From assembly GCF_021117295.1 (NCBI RefSeq), contig NZ_CP088247.1:2929001-2993000 (forward strand): a stretch of 64,000 nt of DNA, written 5' to 3'. Position 1 is the first letter of the stretch; each line of letters begins with the position of its first letter. This DNA comes from Methylorubrum sp. B1-46. Lineage in GTDB: Bacteria > Pseudomonadota > Alphaproteobacteria > Rhizobiales > Beijerinckiaceae. Shown in pieces: positions 18,594 to 27,651 of the stretch. The translations under genes and the position numbers were made by a program. Under the pieces are notes generated by a model. That model had not been told where the DNA came from and searched no databases. It worked only from the letters and a program-made list of their open reading frames with translations.

Positions 18594-19733
18594 ATGACGG
18601 AGATCGGGCGGCCGCCCCGGCATCCCGGGTGGCGCGAGCGCTGGCTCGGCCTCCGCAATCGGCTGGTGGCCTCCCCCCGCTTTCAGCGCTGGGCGGCCGG
18701 GTTTCCGCTCACCCGCCGGACCGCGCACCGCAACACGCGGGCTCTGTTCGACCTTTGCGCCGGCTTCGTCTACGCTCAGGTTCTGTTCGCCTGCGTCCGA
18801 CTCGATCTGTTCGGATTGCTGCGGGACGCTCCACTCCCCGCCGAGACCATCGCCCGCCGGCTCGGCCTGCCTCCGGAGCGATGCCTGACCTTGCTGCGGG
18901 CCGCAGTCTCGCTCGAGTTGATCGCGCGCCTGCCCGACGGCCGTTTCGCCCTCGCCGATCTCGGCGCGGCCCTGATCGGCAATCCCTCGATCGCCCTGAT
19001 GATCGAGCACCATGCGATGCTCTATGCCGATCTGGCCGATCCGGTCGCGCTGCTGCGGGGCGAGGTAGGACCCACCCGCCTCGCAGGCTATTGGCCCTAT
19101 GCCAATGACGGGATCACCGCGCCGATCGGTCCTGATTCGGTCGCTGCCTATAGCGGGCTGATGGCGGCCTCTCAGGCGCTGATCGCGGGCGACGTGCTCG
19201 ATGCGCTGCCGCTCGCCGGCCGCGCCTGCCTGATGGATGTCGGGGGAGGCGAGGGCATCTTCCTGGCCCACGCCGCCCGCCGCCACCCGAACCTCGCGCT
19301 CCGTCTGCTCGATCTCCCACCGGTCGCCGAACGGGCGGAGGCGCGGCTCTCGGCCGAAGGTCTCGGCGACCGCGTGACCTGCTTCGGCCAGACCTTCCTC
19401 GACGCTCCCCTGCCGGTGGGCGCCGACATCATCACGCTTGTGAGAGTGCTTCACGACCACGACGATGCCAGGGCCATGCTGCTCCTGCGCGCGGTGCACG
19501 CGGTATTGCCACCGGGCGGCGGCCTCGCGATCGCCGAACCGCTCGCCGGCACGGCCGGCGCCGAGCCCGTCGGCGACGCCTATTTCGGCTTCTATCTCCT
19601 GGCGATGGGCAGTGGCCGGCCTCGCACCGCCGGAGAGATCTCCGCGATGCTGACGCAGGCCGGCTTCATCGGAATCCGTGAGCATTCAACCCGTCGCCCC
19701 CTTCTGGCGCGACTGATCACAGCCTCACGCTGA
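18594..19733 (+). CDS. crtF: Demethylspheroidene O-methyltransferase CrtF
   Basis: CrtF methylates the C1 hydroxyl of carotenoids using S-adenosylmethionine. The 379-aa protein has an N-terminal dimerisation/winged-helix part (LFACVRLDLFGLLRDAPLPA, ETIARRLGLP) and a Rossmann SAM domain (LMDVGGGEGIFLAHAARRHP, LLDLPPVAERAEARL, VRVLHDHDDARAMLLLRAVH), the pattern of the plant-type O-methyltransferase family that includes CrtF. Start choices are ATG 18594 and GTG 18591 or 18579; none has a strong ribosome-binding site, consistent with coupling to crtE 22 bases upstream. Confidence 0.9.
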   Translation: MTEIGRPPRHPGWRERWLGLRNRLVASPRFQRWAAGFPLTRRTAHRNTRALFDLCAGFVYAQVLFACVRLDLFGLLRDAPLPAETIARRLGLPPERCLTLLRAAVSLELIARLPDGRFALADLGAALIGNPSIALMIEHHAMLYADLADPVALLRGEVGPTRLAGYWPYANDGITAPIGPDSVAAYSGLMAASQALIAGDVLDALPLAGRACLMDVGGGEGIFLAHAARRHPNLALRLLDLPPVAERAEARLSAEGLGDRVTCFGQTFLDAPLPVGADIITLVRVLHDHDDARAMLLLRAVHAVLPPGGGLAIAEPLAGTAGAEPVGDAYFGFYLLAMGSGRPRTAGEISAMLTQAGFIGIREHSTRRPLLARLITASR

Positions 19734-19751
19734 TCCGACCGTAATCAACGC

Positions 19752-19783
19752 TTGACGTTCTTTAGTGTCTATCTAGGATGACA
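19752..19783 (+). promoter_or_regulatory. bchC promoter with overlapping PpsR/CrtJ operator
   Basis: TTGACG (19752-19757) and TAGGAT (19774-19779), 16 bases apart, form a sigma-70-like promoter. TGTCTATCTAGGATGACA (19766-19783) fits TGT-N12-ACA and covers the -10, the geometry expected for repression. The bchC ATG is 55 bases downstream. Activity is inferred. Confidence 0.75.
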
Positions 19784-19838
19784 CAAAGCGATCCCGCAGC
19801 CTGTGGAGTCGCAATCTGAACAGGGCGGAGACAGGGAC

Positions 19839-20777
19839 ATGGAGGCATTGGCCGTCGTCCTTGAACGACCGGAGCACTTGGCGCTCAACCGCCTTGCTCT
19901 GACGCCCGCGGTCGAGGGTGACGCGGTCATTGCCGTCTCTTGGAGCGGGATCAGCACGGGCACCGAGCGATTGCTCTGGTCCGGCCGGATGCCGCCTTTT
20001 CCAGGCATGGGCTATCCGCTGGTGCCGGGCTACGAGTCGGTCGGGACGGTGATCGAGACGGTGGCCGGCAGTGGACTTCGCGTCGGGCAGACCGTGTTCG
20101 TCCCCGGCGCCCGCTGTTTCGGCGAGGTCAACGGCCTGTTCGGCGGCGCAGCCTCGCAGCTGATCGCCCCGGCCTCTCGCCTCGTACCCGTGGATGCTGC
20201 GCTCGGCGACCGGGCCTGCCTCATTGCCCTGGCAGCGACCGCCTACCACGCCCTGTCCGGCATCGTTCCCGGTGAGCGCAGCCTGATCGTCGGCCACGGC
20301 GTGCTCGGGCGGTTGCTCGCCCGGCTAACTTTGCTCGCAGGCGGCGAACCGGTGGTCTGGGAGCGCGAGACGCTGCGGGCCGAGGGCAGCTTCGGCTATT
20401 CCGTGCTCGCGCCCGAGGACGATCCGGCGCGCGACTATTCCACCATCACCGATGTCAGCGGCGATTCGAGCGGGCTCGACACGCTGATCGGCCGTCTCGC
20501 CCCCGGCGGCGAGATCGTGCTCGCCGGCTTCTACGAGGCGCCGCTGGCCTTCGCCTTCCCGCCCGCCTTCCTGCGCGAGGCCCGCATCCGAGTCTCGGCG
20601 GAGTGGCGGCCGGGCGACCTCGCCGCCGTCCGGGCTTTGATCGAGGCCGGACGCTTGTCGCTCGACGGACTGATCACCCACCGGGTGCCGGCATTGGACG
20701 CGGGGGAGGCCTACCGCACGGCCTTCGCCGATCCGGCCTGCCTGAAGATGATCCTCGATTGGAGGACCTGCTCATGA
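19839..20777 (+). CDS. bchC: Bacteriochlorophyllide a dehydrogenase BchC
   Basis: BchC oxidises the C3 hydroxyethyl group of bacteriochlorophyllide to acetyl, a late bacteriochlorophyll a step. The 312-aa protein is a medium-chain dehydrogenase relative. SGISTGTERLLWSGRMPPFP and GMGYPLVPGYESVGTVIE lie near the N-terminus; SLIVGHGVLGRLLARL is the nucleotide-binding Rossmann motif; ITHRVPALDAGEAYRTAF is near the C-terminus. The ATG at 19839 follows GGAG with an eight-base spacer. An in-frame GTG lies at 19803. The stop overlaps the bchX start (ATGA). Confidence 0.94.
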   Translation: MEALAVVLERPEHLALNRLALTPAVEGDAVIAVSWSGISTGTERLLWSGRMPPFPGMGYPLVPGYESVGTVIETVAGSGLRVGQTVFVPGARCFGEVNGLFGGAASQLIAPASRLVPVDAALGDRACLIALAATAYHALSGIVPGERSLIVGHGVLGRLLARLTLLAGGEPVVWERETLRAEGSFGYSVLAPEDDPARDYSTITDVSGDSSGLDTLIGRLAPGGEIVLAGFYEAPLAFAFPPAFLREARIRVSAEWRPGDLAAVRALIEAGRLSLDGLITHRVPALDAGEAYRTAFADPACLKMILDWRTCS

Positions 20778-21778
20778 ACCTTCAGCTCAACAAAGCGGCG
20801 TTGAACGCCGCGACGACGCTGCGGGCCGAGGCCGCGATCGAGCCTGATCCGGTCGCCACCGGCGAGGTCAAGCGCGAGACGCAGGTGATCGCGATCTACG
20901 GCAAGGGCGGCATCGGCAAGTCGTTCACCCTGGCCAATCTCAGCTACATGATGGCCCAGCAGGGCAATAAAGTGCTGCTGATCGGTTGCGACCCGAAGAG
21001 CGACACCACCTCGCTCCTGTTCGGCGGGCGCGCCTGCCCGACCATCATCGAGACTTCGACGAAGAAGAAGCTCGCGGGTGAGTCGGTTGCCATCGGCGAT
21101 GTCTGCTTCAAGCGCGACGGCGTCTACGCGATGGAACTCGGCGGGCCGGAGGTCGGACGCGGCTGCGGCGGACGCGGGATCATCCACGGCTTCGAACTGC
21201 TGGAAAAGCTCGGCTTCCACGAATGGGGCTTCGACTACGTCCTGCTCGACTTCCTGGGCGATGTGGTCTGCGGCGGCTTCGGCCTGCCGATCGCCCGCGA
21301 CATGTGCCAGAAGGTCATCGTCGTCGGCTCCAACGATCTGCAATCGCTCTACGTCGCCAACAACGTCTGCTCGGCGGTCGAATACTTCCGCAAGATGGGC
21401 GGCAATGTCGGCGTCGGCGGCCTCGTCATCAACAAGGATGACGGCACGGGCGAGGCGCAGGCCTTCGCCGACGCCGCGGGCATTCCGGTGCTGGCCTCGA
21501 TCCCGGCCGACGACGACATCCGCCGCAAGAGCGCGAATTACGAGATCATCGGCAAGCCCGACGGGCGCTGGGGATCGCTCTTCGCCGAGCTCGCGCAGAA
21601 CGTGGCGGAGGCCGCGCCGCACCAGCCGACGCCGCTGAGCCAGGACGCGCTGCTCGGCCTGTTCTCCAGCGAAGCCACCGGACGCGACGTGGTGCTGGAG
21701 CCCGCCACCCTCGAGGACATGTGCGGGCGCACCACCCTCGCCAAGCCGTCCCTCGAAGTCCTCTACGACGAGGTCTGA
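20774..21778 (+). CDS. bchX: Chlorophyllide a reductase iron protein BchX
   Basis: BchX is the ATP-dependent electron donor of chlorophyllide a reductase, homologous to nitrogenase NifH. The 334-aa protein has the P-loop [19 protein letters not shown] (GKGGIGKS at 43-50), the [14 protein letters not shown] motif, and the two cluster-ligand cysteines in [11 protein letters not shown] and [12 protein letters not shown]. The C-terminal about 50 residues are variable. The ATG at 20774 overlaps the bchC stop. It is the first of the bchXYZ trio. Confidence 0.97.
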   Translation: MNLQLNKAALNAATTLRAEAAIEPDPVATGEVKRETQVIAIYGKGGIGKSFTLANLSYMMAQQGNKVLLIGCDPKSDTTSLLFGGRACPTIIETSTKKKLAGESVAIGDVCFKRDGVYAMELGGPEVGRGCGGRGIIHGFELLEKLGFHEWGFDYVLLDFLGDVVCGGFGLPIARDMCQKVIVVGSNDLQSLYVANNVCSAVEYFRKMGGNVGVGGLVINKDDGTGEAQAFADAAGIPVLASIPADDDIRRKSANYEIIGKPDGRWGSLFAELAQNVAEAAPHQPTPLSQDALLGLFSSEATGRDVVLEPATLEDMCGRTTLAKPSLEVLYDEV

Positions 21779-21781
21779 GCC

Positions 21782-23308
21782 ATGGCGGTCAGCCTCGACA
21801 TCACCGCGCTCCGCGCCCGCCGCCCCGAGGGCCTCGATCTTGCCGCGACGCAAGGCGACGGGCTCGGCTGCCACGCCGGCAAGGACACGATGCGCGCGGC
21901 TGCCGAGGCCGCCGGCCTGTCCGGAACGCTGGAGCAGTACCAGCGGGACTATCCGGCCGGGGCGCACGATCAGCCGCAGAGCATGTGTCCGGCCTTCGGC
22001 TCCCTGCGCGTCGGCCTGCGCATGCGGCGCACGATGACGATCCTCTCGGGAAGCGCCTGCTGCGTCTACGGCCTGACCTTCACGTCGCATTTCTACGGCG
22101 CGCGTCGGAGTGTCGGCTACGTGCCGTTCAATTCCGAGACGTTGGTCACCGGCAAGCTGTTCGAAGACATCCGCGAGGCGGTCCATGCCTCGGCCAATCC
22201 GCAAGACTACGACGCGATCGTCGTCATCAACCTCTGCGTTCCGACCGCCTCGGGCGTGCCGCTGCGGCTGCTTCCCAAGCAGATCGACGGGGTGCGCGTC
22301 ATCGGCATCGACGTGCCGGGCTTCGGCGTGCCGACCCATGCCGAGGCCAAGGACGTGCTGGCCGGCGCCATGTTGAAGTTCGCCCGCACCGAGGCCGAGA
22401 CCGGCCCGGTCCAGGCCCCGCGCGGCGGCCGCTCGGAGCGCCCGGCGGTCGCGCTGCTCGGCGAGATGTTCCCGGCCGATCCCGTGGTGATCGGGGCGCT
22501 CCTCGAACCGCTCGGCCTCAGCGCCGGCCCGGTCGTGCCAACGCGGGAATGGCGCGAACTCTACGGCGCCCTCGACGCCGCGGCGGTGGCGGCGATCCAC
22601 CCGTTCTACACCGCGAGCGTGCGCGAGTTCGAGGCCGCCGGGCGGCCGGTGGTGGGTTCCGCCCCCGTCGGCCACGATGGCACCGCCGAGTGGCTCGCCG
22701 CGATCGGCAATGCCAGCGACGTCCCGCCGGACACCATCGCGGCGGCGCAGAACCGGCTTCTGCCGGCGATCCGGGGGGAGCTGGCCGCGGCGCCGATCCG
22801 CGGGCGCATCACGCTCTCCGGTTACGAGGGCTCGGAACTTTTGGTTGCGCGCCTTCTCGTCGAGAGCGGCGCCGAAGTGCCTTATGTCGGCACCGCCTGC
22901 CCGCGCACCCCCTGGTCCGAGCCGGACCGGGTCTGGTTGGAAGAGCGCGGCGTCAGCGTCCGCTACCGCGCCTCGCTGGAAGACGACCTCGCCGCGTTCC
23001 ACGACTTCCGGCCGGATCTTGCTATCGGTACGACGCCGGTGGTGCAGAAGGCCAAGGAGGCCGGCACGCCGGCACTCTACTTCACCAACCTGATCTCGGC
23101 GCGCCCGCTGATGGGCGCCGCCGGAGCCGGTTCGCTGGCGAAGGTCGTCAACGCCGCGCTCGCCAACCGTCCGCGCTTCGACGCCATGCGCGCCTTCTTC
23201 GAGGGGGTGGGCACCGGCCATGCCGCCGGCATCTGGCAGGAGGTGCCGGTGCTCAAGACGGCGCCGAAAGCGGCAGCTCCCCTGAAGCCGATCGGGGAGA
23301 TGGTCTGA
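21782..23308 (+). CDS. bchY: Chlorophyllide a reductase subunit BchY
   Basis: BchY and BchZ form the catalytic NifDK-like component of chlorophyllide a reductase, which makes the bacteriochlorin ring. The 508-aa protein contains the cysteine-bearing motifs [13 protein letters not shown] and [20 protein letters not shown], consistent with [4Fe-4S] cluster ligation, and the nitrogenase-superfamily C-terminal signature [20 protein letters not shown] segment. It starts three bases after bchX and its stop overlaps the bchZ start (TGATG). Confidence 0.96.
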   Translation: MAVSLDITALRARRPEGLDLAATQGDGLGCHAGKDTMRAAAEAAGLSGTLEQYQRDYPAGAHDQPQSMCPAFGSLRVGLRMRRTMTILSGSACCVYGLTFTSHFYGARRSVGYVPFNSETLVTGKLFEDIREAVHASANPQDYDAIVVINLCVPTASGVPLRLLPKQIDGVRVIGIDVPGFGVPTHAEAKDVLAGAMLKFARTEAETGPVQAPRGGRSERPAVALLGEMFPADPVVIGALLEPLGLSAGPVVPTREWRELYGALDAAAVAAIHPFYTASVREFEAAGRPVVGSAPVGHDGTAEWLAAIGNASDVPPDTIAAAQNRLLPAIRGELAAAPIRGRITLSGYEGSELLVARLLVESGAEVPYVGTACPRTPWSEPDRVWLEERGVSVRYRASLEDDLAAFHDFRPDLAIGTTPVVQKAKEAGTPALYFTNLISARPLMGAAGAGSLAKVVNAALANRPRFDAMRAFFEGVGTGHAAGIWQEVPVLKTAPKAAAPLKPIGEMV

Positions 23309-24774
23309 TGCTCGTCATCGATCACGACCGCGCCGGCGGCTACTGGGGGGCGGTCTACGTCTTCACGGCGATCAAGGGCCTGCAGGTGGTCATCGACGGT
23401 CCCGTGGGCTGCGAGAACCTGCCGGTCACCTCGGTGCTGCACTACACCGATGCGCTGCCGCCGCACGAATTGCCGATCGTCGTCACGGGGCTGGCGGAAG
23501 AGGAACTCGGCCGCCACGGCACCGAAGGCGCAATGAAGCGGGCGCACGCCACGCTCGATCCCGGCCAGCCCAGCGTCGTGGTGACGGGCTCCATCGCCGA
23601 GATGATCGGCGGCGGTGTCACGCCGGAGGGCACTGGGCTCCAGCGCTTCCTGCCGCGCACCATCGACGAGGACCAGTGGCAATCCGCCGACCGGGCGATG
23701 AGCTGGCTCTGGCAGGAATACGGCGCCCGGCGCTTCGCCAAGAAGGGCATTCCGGCCCGGCCCGAGCGCAAGGCCGGAGAGAAGCCGCGGGTCAACATCA
23801 TCGGCCCGGCCTACGGCACCTTCAACATGGCGTCCGACCTCGCCGAGATCCGCCGCCTCGTGGAAGGGATCGGCGCCGAGGTGAACCTCACCTTCCCGCT
23901 CGGCGCGCATCTCGCCGACGTGCCGAAACTCGTCAACGCCGATGCCAATATCTGCCTCTACCGCGAGTGCGGCCGCCTGCTCTGCGAGAACCTGGAACGG
24001 CCCTACCTCCAGGCGCCGATCGGCGTGCTTTCGACCACCAAGTTCCTGCGCACTTTTGGCGAGATCCTCGGGATCGATCCCGAGCCCTTCATCGAGCGCG
24101 AGCGCCACACCACGATCAAGCCGGTCTGGGATCTGTGGCGCTCGGTGACGCAGGACTTCTTCGGCACCGCGAGCTTCGGCATCGTCGCCACCGAGACCTA
24201 TGCCCGCGGCGTGCGCCATTTCCTCGAAGAGGAGATGGGCCTGCCCTGCCACTTCGCCTTCGCGCGCAGTGCCGGCACCAAGCCCGACAACACGGCGGTG
24301 CGCGAGGCGATCAAGGTCAACCCGCCGCTCGTCCTGTTCGGCTCCTTCAACGAGCGCATGTATCTCGCCGAGAGCGGCGGTCGGGCGGCCTACGTCCCGG
24401 CCTCCTTCCCCGGCGCCATCATCCGGCGGCACACCGGCACGCCGTTCATGGGCTACGCCGGCGCGACCTACCTCGTTCAGGAGGTCTGTAACGCCCTGTT
24501 CGACATGCTCTTCCACATCCTTCCGCTCGCGCGCGACATGGATGCGGTGGAGGCGACCCCCGCCCGGACCCACCGCGAACTGCCCTGGGACGAGGCGGCC
24601 CGCGCCCGGCTCGATGCGCTGGTCGAGCGGCATCCCGTCCTGACTCGGATCTCGGCCGCCAAGCGCCTGCGCGACGCCGCCGAGCGCGCCGCGCGCCGGG
24701 CCGCCGCCGAGCGTGTGGCGACCGCCCATGTCGAGCGGGCGCAGCGCGATCTGACCACGGGAGCGGCCGCATGA
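23308..24774 (+). CDS. bchZ: Chlorophyllide a reductase subunit BchZ
   Basis: BchZ pairs with BchY in the catalytic component of chlorophyllide a reductase. The 488-aa protein opens [20 protein letters not shown] followed by [20 protein letters not shown], with a likely cluster-ligand Cys; [20 protein letters not shown] and [20 protein letters not shown] follow. The C-terminus ends in a proto-chlorophyllide-reductase-type helical tail rich in Arg/Ala. The start overlaps the bchY stop by one base; its end overlaps a possible upstream pufQ start (ATGA at 24771). Confidence 0.96.
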   Translation: MLVIDHDRAGGYWGAVYVFTAIKGLQVVIDGPVGCENLPVTSVLHYTDALPPHELPIVVTGLAEEELGRHGTEGAMKRAHATLDPGQPSVVVTGSIAEMIGGGVTPEGTGLQRFLPRTIDEDQWQSADRAMSWLWQEYGARRFAKKGIPARPERKAGEKPRVNIIGPAYGTFNMASDLAEIRRLVEGIGAEVNLTFPLGAHLADVPKLVNADANICLYRECGRLLCENLERPYLQAPIGVLSTTKFLRTFGEILGIDPEPFIERERHTTIKPVWDLWRSVTQDFFGTASFGIVATETYARGVRHFLEEEMGLPCHFAFARSAGTKPDNTAVREAIKVNPPLVLFGSFNERMYLAESGGRAAYVPASFPGAIIRRHTGTPFMGYAGATYLVQEVCNALFDMLFHILPLARDMDAVEATPARTHRELPWDEAARARLDALVERHPVLTRISAAKRLRDAAERAARRAAAERVATAHVERAQRDLTTGAAA

Positions 24775-24842
24775 GCGCGCTCTTCCATCCCCTTCACCCT
24801 CCGGCCCCGCGCGGTGCCGGAAAGCCTGCGGAGAGACTTGCC

Positions 24843-25073
24843 ATGGGAGTCGTCATGCAACGATCGATGCCCGCGTCGCGCCTGCACAGCGAGGCGATCC
24901 AGTTCCGGATCATCCTCGCCGCGACCTACCCATTCTTTCTCGCCGCGGCGATGGTGCAGCGCGTGCTGCCGGCGCAGGCGCCGCGGCGCGGCCTGCCGGC
25001 CGTCAGGCGCTCGGTGTTCGGCGAGGCCAAGGCCATGGCCGTGTCGGCCATCCCCTTCGCCTTCATGGGCTGA
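24843..25073 (+). CDS. pufQ: PufQ, bacteriochlorophyll-associated small membrane protein
   Basis: PufQ is a small membrane protein required for normal bacteriochlorophyll production and complex assembly in purple bacteria. The 76-aa product has one main hydrophobic segment (FRIILAATYPFFLAAAMVQR, residues 21-40) and the C-terminal EAKAMAVSAIPFAFMG. The ATG at 24843 has GGAGAG seven bases upstream and gives a length close to the family's 70-75 aa. The frame also opens at 24771, overlapping the bchZ stop, which would add 24 residues. It sits between bchZ and pufB as expected. Confidence 0.85.
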   Translation: MGVVMQRSMPASRLHSEAIQFRIILAATYPFFLAAAMVQRVLPAQAPRRGLPAVRRSVFGEAKAMAVSAIPFAFMG

Positions 25074-25114
25074 CGAGACTCAGAACTTCCGTGCGGTGAC
25101 ACGGGGGATCCCTG

Positions 25115-25140
25115 CGCCGTGATGTCATCGAGTCACGGCG
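25115..25140 (+). promoter_or_regulatory. Hairpin in the pufQ-pufB intercistronic gap
   Basis: A perfect 8-bp stem CGCCGTGA / TCACGGCG encloses a 10-base loop, 50 bases before the pufB start and with no T-tract. It may protect the 5' end of processed pufBA mRNA; this is inferred from position. Confidence 0.5.
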
Positions 25141-25190
25141 ACACCCGCCACGCCTGTCAACGCGCGGCATAACCAGCGGAGGTTCGATCG

Positions 25191-25421
25191 ATGGCGAACG
25201 GTATCACTGAAAGACCGAGCAGCCTGTCCGGGCTGACGGAACCCGAAGCCAAGGAATTTCACGCGATCTTCCTCACGAGCTTCATCATCTTCACGGCGAT
25301 CGCTGTGGTCGCCCACATCCTCGTCTGGCTCTGGCGGCCCTGGCTCCCCGGAGAGAAGGGCTACGCCCTCCTCGACGGCGTGACGAACGCCGCCCACGGC
25401 CTCGTGACGATGATCGGCTGA
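25191..25421 (+). CDS. pufB: Light-harvesting 1 beta chain PufB
   Basis: PufB is the beta apoprotein of the core antenna around the reaction centre. The 76-aa protein has a polar N-terminus ([20 protein letters not shown]), one transmembrane helix, the bacteriochlorophyll-ligand His in [17 protein letters not shown], and a somewhat longer C-terminus than many beta chains (to [11 protein letters not shown]). GGAGG lies eight bases before the ATG. pufA starts 11 bases downstream. Confidence 0.97.
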   Translation: MANGITERPSSLSGLTEPEAKEFHAIFLTSFIIFTAIAVVAHILVWLWRPWLPGEKGYALLDGVTNAAHGLVTMIG

Positions 25422-25432
25422 GGAGACGCGCG

Positions 25433-25621
25433 ATGCACAAGATCTGGCTTCTGTTCGATCCGAGGCGCACCCTCGTCGCGCTCTTCACCTTCCTCTTCGT
25501 CCTGGCGCTGCTGATCCACTTCATCCTGCTCAGCACCGACCGGTTCAACTGGCTGGAAGGCCCGAAGGCCGCCAAGGCCGCCGCCGCGCACAGCCTCGTC
25601 CTCCCGACGATGCCGGGCTGA
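25433..25621 (+). CDS. pufA: Light-harvesting 1 alpha chain PufA
   Basis: PufA is the alpha apoprotein of LH1. The 62-aa protein opens [20 protein letters not shown], the typical alpha start, with the ligand His in [19 protein letters not shown], followed by an Ala/Lys-rich tail. GGAG precedes the ATG. The stop lies 17 bases before an intercistronic stem-loop that separates pufBA from pufLMC. Confidence 0.97.
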   Translation: MHKIWLLFDPRRTLVALFTFLFVLALLIHFILLSTDRFNWLEGPKAAKAAAAHSLVLPTMPG

Positions 25622-25638
25622 TCGGCCTCATCCGGTCC

Positions 25639-25667
25639 TGCCGCGGGCGGGCACACCTGCCCCGGCA
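25639..25667 (+). promoter_or_regulatory. pufA-pufL intercistronic stem-loop
   Basis: TGCCG-(C bulge)-GGGCGGG pairs with CCTGCCC-CGGCA around a CACA loop (one G-U). There is no T-tract. In Rhodobacter a hairpin here stabilises the pufBA segment so that more antenna than reaction-centre protein is made; the same role is inferred. Confidence 0.7.
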
Positions 25668-25697
25668 CCCTCCATCCTCATTCCGGGGATCTCCGCC

Positions 25698-26522
25698 ATG
25701 GCAATGCTGAGCTTCGAGCGCAAATACAGGGTCCGCGGCGGCACCCTGCTGGGCGGAGACCTGTTCGATTTCTGGGTCGGCCCGTTCTACGTCGGCTTCT
25801 TCGGCGTCACGACGATCTTCTTCTCGGTGCTCGGCACCGCGCTGATCCTCTACGGCGCCGCGATCGGACCGACCTGGAACATCTGGCAGATCAACATCGC
25901 TCCGCCCGACCTGAAATACGGGCTGGCTCTGGCGCCCCTGAAGGAAGGGGGCCTATGGCAGATCATCACCTTCTGCGCGATCGGCGCGTTCTCGTCCTGG
26001 GCCCTGCGCGAGGTCGAGATCTGCCGCAAGCTCGGCATCGGCTACCACGTGCCGTTCGCCTTCGCAGTGGCGATCTTCGCCTACGTTTCGCTGGTGGTGA
26101 TCCGCCCGTTCCTGATGGGCGCCTGGGGCTACGGCTTCCCCTACGGCATCCTCTCCCATCTCGATTGGGTGTCGAACACCGGCTACCAGTATCTGCACTT
26201 CCACTACAATCCCGCGCACATGCTCGCCGTGAGCTTCTTCTTCACGACGACGTTCGCGCTGGCGCTCCACGGCTCGCTGATCCTGTCCTCGACTAACCCG
26301 GCCAAGGGCGAGACGGTGAAGACGCCCGAGCACGAGGACACCTATTTCCGCGACACGATCGGTTACTCGATCGGAACCCTCGGCATCCATCGGCTCGGGC
26401 TGTTCCTCGCGCTGTCCGCAGGATTCTGGAGCGCGGTCTGCATCGTCATCTCGGGCCCCTTCTGGACGCAAGGGTGGCCGGAATGGTGGGGCTGGTGGCT
26501 CAACCTGCCCGTGTGGCGGTGA
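25698..26522 (+). CDS. pufL: Photosynthetic reaction centre L subunit
   Basis: The L subunit binds half of the special pair and the QA-side/QB-side cofactors in the inner membrane. The 274-aa protein begins [20 protein letters not shown] and has five hydrophobic helices. Cofactor-ligand histidines are visible in [35 protein letters not shown] and GIHRLGLFL, aligned by motif with the well-studied L subunits. The end [14 protein letters not shown] is typical. A 139-base spacer to pufM is unusually long for these genes. Confidence 0.98.
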   Translation: MAMLSFERKYRVRGGTLLGGDLFDFWVGPFYVGFFGVTTIFFSVLGTALILYGAAIGPTWNIWQINIAPPDLKYGLALAPLKEGGLWQIITFCAIGAFSSWALREVEICRKLGIGYHVPFAFAVAIFAYVSLVVIRPFLMGAWGYGFPYGILSHLDWVSNTGYQYLHFHYNPAHMLAVSFFFTTTFALALHGSLILSSTNPAKGETVKTPEHEDTYFRDTIGYSIGTLGIHRLGLFLALSAGFWSAVCIVISGPFWTQGWPEWWGWWLNLPVWR

Positions 26523-26530
26523 ACCGATAC

Positions 26531-26600
26531 GCCGACCGGCGTCCGCGCCGGCCGGCTCGAGGGCGCAAGTCCGATCTGGGGCCAAGTCAGATCTTCGGAC
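26531..26600 (+). promoter_or_regulatory. Two hairpins in the pufL-pufM spacer
   Basis: Hairpin one (26531-26556) pairs GCCGACCGGCG with CGCCGGCCGGC around TCCG with one A-C mismatch. Hairpin two (26569-26600) pairs GTCCGATCTG with CAGA-TCT-TCGGAC, with a three-base bulge. Neither has a T-tract, so they look like mRNA processing or stability elements rather than terminators. Confidence 0.5.
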
Positions 26601-26661
26601 GCGGGGATCTCCGCCGACGGCGTGAGCCTCGAACGACCGCAGGTCCATGGAGGGAGACGCC

Positions 26662-27651
26662 GTGGCCTATTATCAGAACATCTTCACCCAGGTGCAGGTG
26701 CGCCCGGTCGAGCCGGAACACGGCATCCCGATCTCGGTCGATTCCCGTATCGGCCGGCCGTTCAACAGCTACCTGTTCGGGCTGATCGGCAATTCCCAGG
26801 TCGGACCGATCTACGGCGGCTATCTTGGCGCCCTGTCCTTCGCCTGCGGCCTGATCGCCTTCGAGATCATCGGCCTCAACATGTGGGCCAGCGTGAACTG
26901 GGATCCGATCCAGTTCGTGCGCCAGTTGCCCTGGCTGGCGCTGGAGCCGCCGCTGCCCAAATACGGGCTCAAGGTGCTGCCGCCACTCAACGAGGGCGGC
27001 TGGTGGCTGATCGCCGGCTTCTTCCTCACCGCCTCGATCCTGCTGTGGTGGGTGCGGATGTACCGCCGCGCCCGCGCACTCGGCATGGGCACGCACGTGC
27101 CCTGGGCCTTCGCGAGCGCCATCTGGCTCTACCTCGTGCTCGGCTTCATCCGCCCGCTGCTGATGGGCTCGTGGAGCGAGGCGGTGCCCTTCGGCCTCTT
27201 CCCGCACCTCGATTGGACCGCCGCGTTCTCGCTGCGCTACGGCAACCTGTTCTACAATCCCTTCCACATGCTCTCGATCGTCTTCCTGTACGGATCGACG
27301 CTGCTGTTCGCGATGCACGGGGGCACGATCCTCGCCACCAGCCGCTACGGCGCCGAGCGTGAGATCGACCAGATCGTCGATCGCGGCACCGCCACCGAGC
27401 GCGCCGCTCTGTTCTGGCGCTGGACCATGGGCTTCAACGCCACGATGGAATCGGTCCACCGCTGGGCGTGGTGGTTCGCGGTGCTCACGACGCTGACCGG
27501 TGGTATCGGCATCCTGCTGACCGGCACCGTGGTGGACAACTGGTACCTCTGGGCGGTCAAGCACGGCGTCGCACCGGCCTACCCGCAGATCTACGGTCCG
27601 ATCACCGATCCGCTCGCCGTGCCGGGCGGAACCGCAGGGGGGACGCCATGA
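26662..27651 (+). CDS. pufM: Photosynthetic reaction centre M subunit
   Basis: The M subunit completes the reaction-centre core with L. I place the start at GTG 26662 ([14 protein letters not shown]), which matches the family and has GGAGGGAG five bases upstream; the ATG at 26647 would lie over that ribosome-binding site. The product is 329 aa. Ligand motifs include [41 protein letters not shown] and [24 protein letters not shown]. It ends [14 protein letters not shown] plus a tail. Its stop overlaps the pufC start (ATGA). Confidence 0.98.
   Translation: MAYYQNIFTQVQVRPVEPEHGIPISVDSRIGRPFNSYLFGLIGNSQVGPIYGGYLGALSFACGLIAFEIIGLNMWASVNWDPIQFVRQLPWLALEPPLPKYGLKVLPPLNEGGWWLIAGFFLTASILLWWVRMYRRARALGMGTHVPWAFASAIWLYLVLGFIRPLLMGSWSEAVPFGLFPHLDWTAAFSLRYGNLFYNPFHMLSIVFLYGSTLLFAMHGGTILATSRYGAEREIDQIVDRGTATERAALFWRWTMGFNATMESVHRWAWWFAVLTTLTGGIGILLTGTVVDNWYLWAVKHGVAPAYPQIYGPITDPLAVPGGTAGGTP

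Noticed and set aside
25081..25190. Possible PpsR site before pufB (TGT...ACA near 25123)
   Set aside because: The spacing between TGT and ACA is 15, not 12, and the bases belong to a hairpin loop and stem.
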